From Micromonospora qiuiae (GTDB lineage: Bacteria; Actinomycetota; Actinomycetes; Mycobacteriales; Micromonosporaceae), in the NCBI RefSeq assembly GCF_016863555.1, contig NZ_BOPC01000023.1:62001-126000 (forward strand): a DNA stretch of 64,000 nucleotides, read 5' to 3'. Under the pieces are notes generated by a model that was not told where the DNA came from, did not search any database, and saw only the letters and a program-made list of their open reading frames with translations. Each line of letters starts with the position of its first letter. Within the stretch, counting starts at the first letter, position 1. The translations under genes were made by a program, and so were the position numbers. Shown in pieces: positions 8,911 through 15,211 of the stretch.

Positions 8911-9891
8911 GTGACGCGAGCGGCCCACGCCTTCTGGCTCAGCGCGCCCGGCGTGGGCGAGATCCGCCCGGTGACGCTGCCCGAGCCGCGCGCCGGGCAG
9001 GTCCTGGTCCGCGCCCGCTACTCGGGGGTCAGCCGGGGCACCGAAACGCTGGTCTTCGCCGGTCGCGTGCCCACCAGCCAGTACGCGGCGATGCGCGCGC
9101 CGTTCCAGGAAGGCGACTTTCCCGCCCCGGTCAAGTACGGCTACCTCAGCGTCGGCGAGGTCGAGCAGGGGCCGGCGCGGCTGCTGGGGCGGACAGTGTT
9201 CTGCCTGCACCCGCATCAGAGCGCGTACGTGGTGCCGGCCGACGCGGTGACCGTCGTACCGGATCGGGTGCCGGCGGCCCGCGCGGTGCTGGCCGGCACG
9301 GTGGAGACCGCCGTCAACGCGCTCTGGGACGCCCCACCGCTGATCGGTGACCGGGTCAGCGTCATCGGTGGTGGCATGATCGGCTGCGCGGTGGCAGCCC
9401 TGCTGGCGCGTTTTCCCGGCGTCCGGGTGGAACTGGTCGACACCGACCCGTCCCGGGCCGAGGTGGCCGCCGCGCTCGGCGTCGACTTCGCCGCGCCGCA
9501 GACGGCCAGCGGCGGGCGCGACCTCGTGGTGCACGCCAGCGCCAGCGCCGCCGGGCTGCAACGCGGTCTGGATCTGCTGGCACCCGAGGGCACCGTGCTC
9601 GAGTTGAGCTGGTACGGCGACCGGCCGGTGCAACTGTCCCTGGGCGCCGCCTTCCACTCCGGCCGGTTGACCATCCGCAGCAGCCAGGTCGGTCGGATCG
9701 CCCCCGCGCGCCGCGACAGCCGCAGTTACGCCGACCGGATGGCACTCGCCCTCGACCTGCTGGCCGACCCGGCGTTCGACGCGCTGATCACCGGCCGGTC
9801 GTCCTTCGCCGAGCTGCCCGACGTGCTCACCCGACTCAGCGCGGGCGACCTGCCCGCGCTGTGCCACCTCATCACCTACGACGGGGAGTGA
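8911..9891 (+). CDS. Medium-chain dehydrogenase, BchC-like, without catalytic zinc ligands
   Basis: NAD(P)-dependent dehydrogenase of 326 aa from the medium-chain superfamily. GTG 8911 is preceded by AAGGGAG at 8 nt. The N-terminal GroES-like domain reads YSGVSRGTE where classical alcohol dehydrogenases have the zinc-binding Cys; the structural-zinc Cys cluster is also missing. The Rossmann domain has VIGGGMIGCAVAALL (about 151-165). This pattern matches the subgroup with BchC (bacteriochlorophyllide dehydrogenase). It starts the rightward operon, 3 bp before the pterin-synthase homologue. It probably oxidises or reduces an alcohol on the pathway intermediate. Confidence 0.85.
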   Translation: MTRAAHAFWLSAPGVGEIRPVTLPEPRAGQVLVRARYSGVSRGTETLVFAGRVPTSQYAAMRAPFQEGDFPAPVKYGYLSVGEVEQGPARLLGRTVFCLHPHQSAYVVPADAVTVVPDRVPAARAVLAGTVETAVNALWDAPPLIGDRVSVIGGGMIGCAVAALLARFPGVRVELVDTDPSRAEVAAALGVDFAAPQTASGGRDLVVHASASAAGLQRGLDLLAPEGTVLELSWYGDRPVQLSLGAAFHSGRLTIRSSQVGRIAPARRDSRSYADRMALALDLLADPAFDALITGRSSFAELPDVLTRLSAGDLPALCHLITYDGE

Positions 9892-9894
9892 TCC

Positions 9895-10314
9895 GTGTTC
9901 AGCGTGACCGTCCGTGACCACATCATGATTGCCCACAGCTTCCGCGGCGAGGTCTTCGGCCCGGCCCAGCGGCTGCACGGCGCGACGTTCGTCGTCGACG
10001 CCACCTTCCGCCGCCCCGACGTCGACGACGACGGCATCGTGGTCGACATCGGGCTGGCCACCGGGCAGCTCAGCGCAGTGCTCGGCGAGCTGAACTACCG
10101 CAACCTCGACGAGGAACCCGCCTTCGCCGGCACCAACACCACCACCGAGATGCTGGCCCGGACCATCGCCGACCGGCTCGCCGACCGCGTACGCGCCGGC
10201 GACCTCGGTCCCGGTGCCCGGGGACTGACCGGGATCATGGTCACCCTGCACGAATCGCACGTCGCCTGGGCCAGCTACGAACGGTCGCTCGGCGTCGGCG
10301 AGGAGACCGCCTGA
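9895..10314 (+). CDS. 6-pyruvoyl-tetrahydropterin synthase homologue lacking the zinc site
   Basis: T-fold protein of 139 aa in the PTPS/QueD family. GTG 9895 has GGGGAG upstream. The family's first metal ligand is present (MIAHSF, His14), but the paired ligands H-G-H are replaced by LHGATF (His28, Ala30), and there is no catalytic Cys before them. True PTPS activity is therefore unlikely. The same defect was described for the structurally solved Streptomyces coelicolor homologue SCO6650, which keeps a pterin-type binding pocket but has no zinc. The gene sits between a dehydrogenase (3 bp gap) and a glycosyltransferase (1 bp gap). It probably binds a pterin-like intermediate; the reaction is unknown. 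Confidence 0.88.
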   Translation: MFSVTVRDHIMIAHSFRGEVFGPAQRLHGATFVVDATFRRPDVDDDGIVVDIGLATGQLSAVLGELNYRNLDEEPAFAGTNTTTEMLARTIADRLADRVRAGDLGPGARGLTGIMVTLHESHVAWASYERSLGVGEETA

Positions 10315-10315
10315 C

Positions 10316-11353
10316 GTGCCGGTGCTGCACGTGATCCTGCCGGGCGACATCGACGACCCGGCGTCGCCCAGCGGCGGCAACGGCTACGACCGGCGGATCT
10401 GCGCCGGACTGGCGGCGACGGGGTGGACGGTGCGGGAACATCCCGTACCGGGAGCCTGGCCCGAGGCGTCCCCGGCGGAGCACGCCGCGCTGGCGCAAGT
10501 GCTCACCGGCCTGCCCGACGACGCGCTGGTGCTCGTCGACGGGCTGGTCGCCTCGGTGACGCCGGACGCCCTCGCCGCGCACGCTCGGCGGCTGCGCCTG
10601 GTCGCCCTGGTGCACCTGCCCCGCGACGACGACACCGAGGCCCGGGCGTTGGCGAGCGCCACCACCATCGTCGCCACCAGCGTCTGGACCCGCGAGCGGC
10701 TGCTGCGGCGGTACCCGCTGCCCGCCGACCGGGTGCACGTGGCGGCGCCCGGAGTGGACCCGGCGCCACCCGCGGCGGGCTCGCCGACCGGCTCGGCGCT
10801 GCTCTGCGTCGCCGCGGTGGCCGTGCACAAGGGACACGACGTGCTGGTCGAGGCCCTGGCCGGGGTCACCGACCGGTCCTGGGCGCTGACCTGTGTCGGC
10901 GCACTGCACCGCGACCCGGCGTTCGTGGACCGGCTGCGCGAACGGCTCAGCGTCCACCGGCTCGCCGGGCGGGTCCGGCTGACCGGACCACTGACCGGCG
11001 ACGGGCTCGCCGCCGCGTACGCCGCCGCCGACCTGCTGGTGCACCCGTCGCGAGGGGAGACGTACGGGATGGTGGTCACCGAGGCGTTGGCGCGCGGCAT
11101 TCCGGTGCTCGCCACCGCCGTGGGTGGTCTGCCGGACACCCTCGGGCACACCGTGGCCGGCGTTCGCCCCGGTCTGCTGGTGCCGCCCGAGGACCCGGCG
11201 GCCCTGGCCACGGCGCTGCGGCAGTGGCTGGACGACCCGGCGCTGCGAACGGACCTGCGCCAGGCCGCCGCGCAGCGTCGAGCCACCCTCGACGACTGGA
11301 CCAGCACCACCACCCGGATCACCACGGCGCTGAAGGAGGCGATGGCACGGTGA
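10316..11353 (+). CDS. Family 4 glycosyltransferase
   Basis: GT-B retaining glycosyltransferase of 345 aa. The N-terminal domain has a Gly-rich entry (SGGNGYDRRIC). The C-terminal domain has the sugar-nucleotide motif HPSRGETYGMVVTEALARG, the E-x7-E motif of GT4. GTG 10316 begins 1 bp after the previous stop, and its own stop overlaps the methyltransferase start in GTGA. It presumably transfers a sugar from a nucleotide-sugar donor to the pathway's heterocycle or lipid acceptor in the cytoplasm. Confidence 0.88.
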   Translation: MPVLHVILPGDIDDPASPSGGNGYDRRICAGLAATGWTVREHPVPGAWPEASPAEHAALAQVLTGLPDDALVLVDGLVASVTPDALAAHARRLRLVALVHLPRDDDTEARALASATTIVATSVWTRERLLRRYPLPADRVHVAAPGVDPAPPAAGSPTGSALLCVAAVAVHKGHDVLVEALAGVTDRSWALTCVGALHRDPAFVDRLRERLSVHRLAGRVRLTGPLTGDGLAAAYAAADLLVHPSRGETYGMVVTEALARGIPVLATAVGGLPDTLGHTVAGVRPGLLVPPEDPAALATALRQWLDDPALRTDLRQAAAQRRATLDDWTSTTTRITTALKEAMAR

Positions 11354-12189
11354 GCGAGACAGGCGTCGGCATCGATCTACCGCCGGATTTCGCGCAGTGG
11401 CTCGCGCTGCGGGAACCGGCCGACGTGGCGGCCCGGTCGACCGAACTGGTCGACGCGGTCCGCGCGATCCTGACCGGGGACGGGCCCTTCGTCGTGCACG
11501 ACCTCGGCGCCGGCACCGGCTCGCTGGGGCGCTGGCTGGCACCGTTGCTGCCCGGACCGCAGCACTGGATCCTCTACGACCAGGACCCGGACCTGCTGGC
11601 CCGGGCCGCATCCGGGCGGCCCGTCACCGCCGTCGACGGCGCGCCGGTGACGGTGCGTACCCGCCGGGCCGACCTGACCCGGCTGACCGCCGCCGACCTG
11701 GGCGGCGCCGACCTGGTCACCGCCTCGGCCCTGCTGGACATGCTGACCGCCGCGGAGCTCGAACACCTGGTCGCCACAGTTGCCGAGGCCGGTTGCCCGG
11801 CGCTGTTCCTGATCTCGGTGACCGGCACGGTACGGCTGGCCCCGGCCGACCCGCTGGACGCCGAGGTCGCCGCCGCGTTCAACGCGCACCAGCGCCGCAT
11901 CCGCGACGGGCGGCGACTGCTCGGCCCGGACGCCCCGGACGCCTGCGCCGCCGCGTTCGCCCGGCACGGCGTGACCGTGCGAACGCGGCCCAGCCCGTGG
12001 CGGCTCGGCCCGGAGCAGGCCGCCCTGGCGGCGCAATGGTTCACCGGTTGGCTCGACGCGGCCCGGGAACAGCGCCCCGAGCTGACCGAACGCACCCGTG
12101 AATACGCGCGACGCCGGCTGGCGGAGGCTGAGGGCGGCCGGCTCGCGGTGGTGGTGGAGCACGCCGACCTGCTGGCCGTGCGCCGTTGA
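11350..12189 (+). CDS. Class I SAM-dependent methyltransferase
   Basis: Protein of 279 aa. The SAM-binding motif VVHDLGAGTGSLGRWL lies near residues 48-63; the acidic motif II follows at YDQDPDLL and DLVTASALLDML matches motif IV. GTG 11350 overlaps the glycosyltransferase stop by 4 bp, so translation is coupled. A small-molecule substrate from the same pathway is inferred from the operon; no substrate-specific motif was recognised. Confidence 0.85.
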   Translation: MSETGVGIDLPPDFAQWLALREPADVAARSTELVDAVRAILTGDGPFVVHDLGAGTGSLGRWLAPLLPGPQHWILYDQDPDLLARAASGRPVTAVDGAPVTVRTRRADLTRLTAADLGGADLVTASALLDMLTAAELEHLVATVAEAGCPALFLISVTGTVRLAPADPLDAEVAAAFNAHQRRIRDGRRLLGPDAPDACAAAFARHGVTVRTRPSPWRLGPEQAALAAQWFTGWLDAAREQRPELTERTREYARRRLAEAEGGRLAVVVEHADLLAVRR

Positions 12190-12251
12190 ACCGGCGGCCC
12201 GTAGGTTTCGTGCGTACAGTCAGGAAAGATCGTCATGCCGGGGAGGCCGCG

Positions 12252-13217
12252 TTGGGGGATCGAGCTGGTGACACCACGCCGCCCGAGGCCGGCCCGACAC
12301 GCCGGCCGCACTGGGGATGGCTGCGGCTGGCCCTGGGGCTCGCCGTCCTGGCCGGGCTGGTCTACTGGCTGGGCACCGGACCGTTCCTGGCCGGGCTGCG
12401 GCTGATCGACGCGCCTGCGCTGCTCGCGGCCCTGGCCATCGGCGTGCTCACCACGGTCTGCGCCGCCTGGCGGTGGAGCCTGGTCGCCGGTGGGATCGGC
12501 GTGCGGTTGCCGCTGCCGCAGGCGGTGGCCCACTGCTACCGGGCGGTGTTCCTCAACGCCACCCTGCCCGGGGGGATCCTCGGCGACGTGCACCGGGCGG
12601 TGCGCCACGGCCGCGAGGCCGGCGATGTCGGCCGTGGCATCCGGGCCGTGGTGTGGGAGCGGATGGCCGGGCAGATCGTACTGGTCGCCGTCGCGGTCGT
12701 GCTGCTGTTCGCCTTCCCGTCGCCGGTGCGCCCGTACCTGCCGGCGGCGACCGCGGTCGCGCTGGCGGTGCTGGCCGGCGTGCTGCTGGCCGCCCGGCTG
12801 CTGCCCGACTCCGGTGCGTCGCGCTGGACCCGCGCGCTGCGCACCGCCGTATCCGACGTTCGCGCCGGACTGCTCGGCCGGCGCACCTGGGCGGGAGTGC
12901 TGTTCGCCTCCGCGCTCGCCGTCGCCGGGCACCTCGCGACGTTCCTGGTGGCGGCCCGGACGGCCGGCTCCACCGCCCCGCTGAGCCTGCTGCTGCCGCT
13001 GACTCTGCTGGCCCTGCTCGCGATGGGCGTGCCGGCCAACATCGCCGGGTTCGGCCCCCGCGAGGGGGTGGCCGCGTGGGCGTTCGCCGCCGCCGGCCTG
13101 ACCGCCGCCGAGGGAGTGGCCACCACGACGGTGTACGGCGCCCTGGTGCTCGTCGCGAGCCTGCCCGGCGCCGCCGTGCTGCTGGCTCGACGTGTCCGTG
13201 TACCCGCCACCGTCTGA
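12252..13217 (+). CDS. Lysylphosphatidylglycerol-synthase-type transmembrane protein
   Basis: Integral membrane protein of 321 aa in the LPG_synthase_TM (AglD2/MprF N-terminal) family, with about eight helices. Family motifs are NATLPGGILGDVHRA (about 97-111) and GFGPREGVAAWAF (about 257-269). TTG 12252 is preceded by GGGGAGG at 5 nt and is preferred; in-frame TTG 12186 and GTG 12210 are alternatives. In MprF this domain flips a lipid across the membrane. Here, without the synthase domain, it may flip the glycosylated lipid product made by the cluster. That role is inference. Confidence 0.85.
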   Translation: MGDRAGDTTPPEAGPTRRPHWGWLRLALGLAVLAGLVYWLGTGPFLAGLRLIDAPALLAALAIGVLTTVCAAWRWSLVAGGIGVRLPLPQAVAHCYRAVFLNATLPGGILGDVHRAVRHGREAGDVGRGIRAVVWERMAGQIVLVAVAVVLLFAFPSPVRPYLPAATAVALAVLAGVLLAARLLPDSGASRWTRALRTAVSDVRAGLLGRRTWAGVLFASALAVAGHLATFLVAARTAGSTAPLSLLLPLTLLALLAMGVPANIAGFGPREGVAAWAFAAAGLTAAEGVATTTVYGALVLVASLPGAAVLLARRVRVPATV

Positions 13218-13228
13218 CGAGGAGACGC

Positions 13229-13864
13229 ATGTCCGAATCACTGCCTGTCGCCACCATCCGGACGCAGGTCACCGTGCCGCTGCGGTTCCCCGACGGCTAC
13301 GCCACCACTGCCCGGCTGTTCACCTTCGACGGGCTGGTCGACGGCCGGGAGCACCTCGCGTTCGCCCTCGGCGAGAACAACGGCGCTTCCGGGGCGCCGC
13401 CGCTGGTCCGCCCGCACAGTGAGTGCCTCACCGGCGACGTGTTCGGCAGCCAACGCTGCGACTGCGGCCCGCAACTGCGCGAGGCCGTGCAGCGCATCGC
13501 CGAGGTCGGCGGGTACCTGCTCTACCTGCGGCAGGAGGGCCGCGGCATCGGCCTGTACGCCAAGCTCGACGCGTACGCGTTGCAGGACGCCGGGCTGGAC
13601 ACGTTCGAGGCCAATGTCGCGCTCGGCCATGCCGAGGACGAGCGCGACTACAGCGTCGCCGCGCAGATGCTCGCCGCGCTCGGCGTCGGGGCGATCGCGG
13701 TGCTGAGCAACAACCCGGAAAAGACCGAGCAGTTGAGTCGGCTCGGGGTGACCGTGACCGAGCAGGTGCCGACCGGGGTGTTCCTCTCCGCGGCCAACGC
13801 CGACTATCTCGCGGCGAAGGCCAGCCGCGCCGCCCGTACCGCCGACCTTCCGTTCGTCCGGTGA
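13229..13864 (+). CDS. GTP cyclohydrolase II-like enzyme, Tyr variant
   Basis: RibA-type protein of 211 aa without a DHBP-synthase domain. ATG 13229 has GAGGAGA upstream. The zinc site is HSECLTGDVFGSQRCDC and the catalytic loop is RQEGRGIGLYAKLDAY. Canonical GCH II has Met right after GIGL; here it is Tyr110. In S. coelicolor SCO6655 a Met-to-Tyr change is reported to stop the reaction at the formylamino-pyrimidine (FAPy) instead of the riboflavin precursor. GTP is therefore the likely substrate and FAPy-type ribosylaminopyrimidine the likely product. The stop overlaps the reductase start in GTGA. Genuine riboflavin synthesis is less likely because no other rib gene is present. Confidence 0.92.
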   Translation: MSESLPVATIRTQVTVPLRFPDGYATTARLFTFDGLVDGREHLAFALGENNGASGAPPLVRPHSECLTGDVFGSQRCDCGPQLREAVQRIAEVGGYLLYLRQEGRGIGLYAKLDAYALQDAGLDTFEANVALGHAEDERDYSVAAQMLAALGVGAIAVLSNNPEKTEQLSRLGVTVTEQVPTGVFLSAANADYLAAKASRAARTADLPFVR

Positions 13865-14568
13865 CCGGCCCGCGGGCGGCGCAGCGGCCGTACGTGCTGC
13901 TCAGCTGCGCCACCTCGATCGACGGGTACATTGACGACGCCACCGACGAGCGGCTGCTGCTCTCCAACGACGCGGACCTCGACCGGGTCGACGCGGTCCG
14001 GGCCGGCTGCGACGCGATCCTGGTGGGCGCCGGCACGGTTCGCCGCGACGATCCCCGGCTGCTGGTGCGCTGCGATCGCCGTCGGGCCGATCGGGTCGCC
14101 CGCGGCCTGCCGGAGTCCCCGGCCCGGGTGACCGTCACCGGCTGCGGTGACCTGAACCCGGACGCCCGGTTCTTCACCGTCGGCGCCACGGACCGGATCG
14201 TCTTCTGCGCCAGGGCAGCGTTGGAGAAGACCCGGCACCGGCTGGGCGAGCGGGCCACGGTGGTTGACGCCGGCGATCCGGTCGACCTGGCGCTCGTCCT
14301 GGCCGACCTCGCCGAGCGGGGCGTACGCCGGCTGCTGGTGGAGGGCGGCGCCCGGATACACGGGCAGTTCCTCACCGCCGGGCTCGCCGACGAGTTGCAC
14401 CTGGTGGTGGCGCCCTTCTTCGTCGGGGACCGGCGGGCGCCGCGGTTCGTCGGCGAGGGGCGGTTCCCGTGGCATCCGGGGCGGCGCGCCCGGGTGCTGG
14501 AGGCCCGCCAGATCGGCGACGTGGTGCTGACCCGCTACGCCCTGTCGGAGCGCGGCGATGCGGCCTGA
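13861..14568 (+). CDS. RibD-type pyrimidine reductase
   Basis: Dihydrofolate-reductase-fold NADPH reductase of 235 aa. It lacks the deaminase domain of full-length RibD. Motifs: SCATSIDGYIDD (N-terminus), DAILVGAGTVRRDDPRL (about 49-65) and RRLLVEGGARIHGQFL (about 157-172). GTG 13861 overlaps the cyclohydrolase stop. It probably reduces the ribosyl moiety of the aminopyrimidine made by the enzyme upstream. The last codons and stop lie in a 33-bp tandem duplication that continues past the gene. It closes the rightward operon. Confidence 0.9.
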   Translation: MTGPRAAQRPYVLLSCATSIDGYIDDATDERLLLSNDADLDRVDAVRAGCDAILVGAGTVRRDDPRLLVRCDRRRADRVARGLPESPARVTVTGCGDLNPDARFFTVGATDRIVFCARAALEKTRHRLGERATVVDAGDPVDLALVLADLAERGVRRLLVEGGARIHGQFLTAGLADELHLVVAPFFVGDRRAPRFVGEGRFPWHPGRRARVLEARQIGDVVLTRYALSERGDAA

Positions 14569-14620
14569 CCGGTGTCGAGCCGGTGCCACGATGCGGCCTG
14601 ACCGGTGTCGAGCCGGCGCC
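14557..14620. repeat. 33-bp tandem duplication at the reductase stop codon
   Basis: GATGCGGCCTGACCGGTGTC and the following CGAGCCGG are repeated with a 33-bp period, copies starting at 14557 and 14590 with one visible substitution. The first copy contains the reductase stop (14566-14568). A replication-slippage origin is likely. Confidence 0.8.
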
Positions 14621-14625
14621 GGCAT

Positions 14626-14681
14626 GTTAAAAGGGGGCCCCTGCTATGCATGAGGCGTTAAGAAGGGGCCCTTCCTTGCAC
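14626..14681. repeat. 56-nt AAGGGGCCC repeat, copy A
   Basis: The element has two half-units, each starting GTTAA and containing an AAGGGGCCC hairpin core (second at about 14660-14674), separated by TGCATGAGGC. Closely similar copies occur at 23904 and 25161 in the same orientation. It lies between convergent genes, so it may also terminate transcription. The end of the acetyltransferase gene lies inside it. Confidence 0.8.
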
Positions 14682-15211
14682 TTGAACATCAGCCGGGCTC
14701 GCTTGTGCGGCAGGTCGATCAGGGGGCCGTCGACGAAACCGGCCCGCCGTAGCCGGGCGATGGCCTTGTCGTTGCGGGCGTCCGGCTCCATCACCAGCCG
14801 CAGCCGGCCAGGATCGGTGAAGACGAACGCGATGAACTCGCCGAGCAGCGTGCCGGTGAACCCCGGCTCGGGCCGCACCGGCGTGCCGATCAGCAGGTGA
14901 CCGCCGTAATCGCCGGGGCGGACCGGGTAGCACTCGCCGACCGGGTCGTGCTCCGGCTGGTACGTCTGGAACAGCGCCACCGGCGCACCGTCGCGCAGCG
15001 TCAGGTACGCATGGTGGGTGGACAGTGAATCGACGTACCGGTAGATCTCGGCGACCCGGTCCCGGTCGGCGTCACGCATCCCCCAGAACCGGGCCCGCTC
15101 CCGACTGACCCAGGAGTGGATCACGTCGGCGTCGATCTCCGGGTCGACCGGCCGGAAGGTGACCAGCCCGAAACCGGGGACGTGCCGCTCGTACCGGTGC
15201 CGCTCAGTCAC
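14627..15211 (-). CDS. Siderophore-type GNAT acyltransferase with repeat-derived tail
   Basis: Acyl-CoA N-acyltransferase of 194 aa related to IucB/RhbD/DesC (FRPVDPEIDADVIHSWV; RARFWGM; VMEPDARNDKAIARLRRAGF). It is a second copy besides the desC of the operon. GTG 15211 overlaps the end of the upstream acylase gene by 8 bp, so the two are coupled. Its natural end is probably near ARLMFKCK: the last 15 or so residues (EGPLLNASCIAGAPF) and the TAA stop come from the 56-nt repeat. With the acylase it may swap or add an acyl cap on the desferrioxamine. Penicillin-amidase and acyltransferase genes beside des clusters have been linked in other actinobacteria to aryl-capped desferrioxamines. Confidence 0.85.
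   Translation of the reverse strand: MTERHRYERHVPGFGLVTFRPVDPEIDADVIHSWVSRERARFWGMRDADRDRVAEIYRYVDSLSTHHAYLTLRDGAPVALFQTYQPEHDPVGECYPVRPGDYGGHLLIGTPVRPEPGFTGTLLGEFIAFVFTDPGRLRLVMEPDARNDKAIARLRRAGFVDGPLIDLPHKRARLMFKCKEGPLLNASCIAGAPF

Noticed and set aside
9002..9060. Reading the dehydrogenase as a classical zinc alcohol dehydrogenase
   Set aside because: The Cys expected after GVSRGTE and the structural-zinc Cys cluster are absent; the BchC-like subgroup fits better.
8815..10380. Minus-strand extension of the CDP-alcohol phosphatidyltransferase frame to 789 aa
   Set aside because: The extension covers the antisense of the dehydrogenase and PTPS genes. A GTG with GGAGG at 8814 gives the family N-terminus.
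13229..14568. Calling the cyclohydrolase and reductase a riboflavin operon
   Set aside because: No lumazine or riboflavin synthase, no DHBP synthase, and no RibD deaminase domain; the Tyr variant and operon partners point elsewhere.
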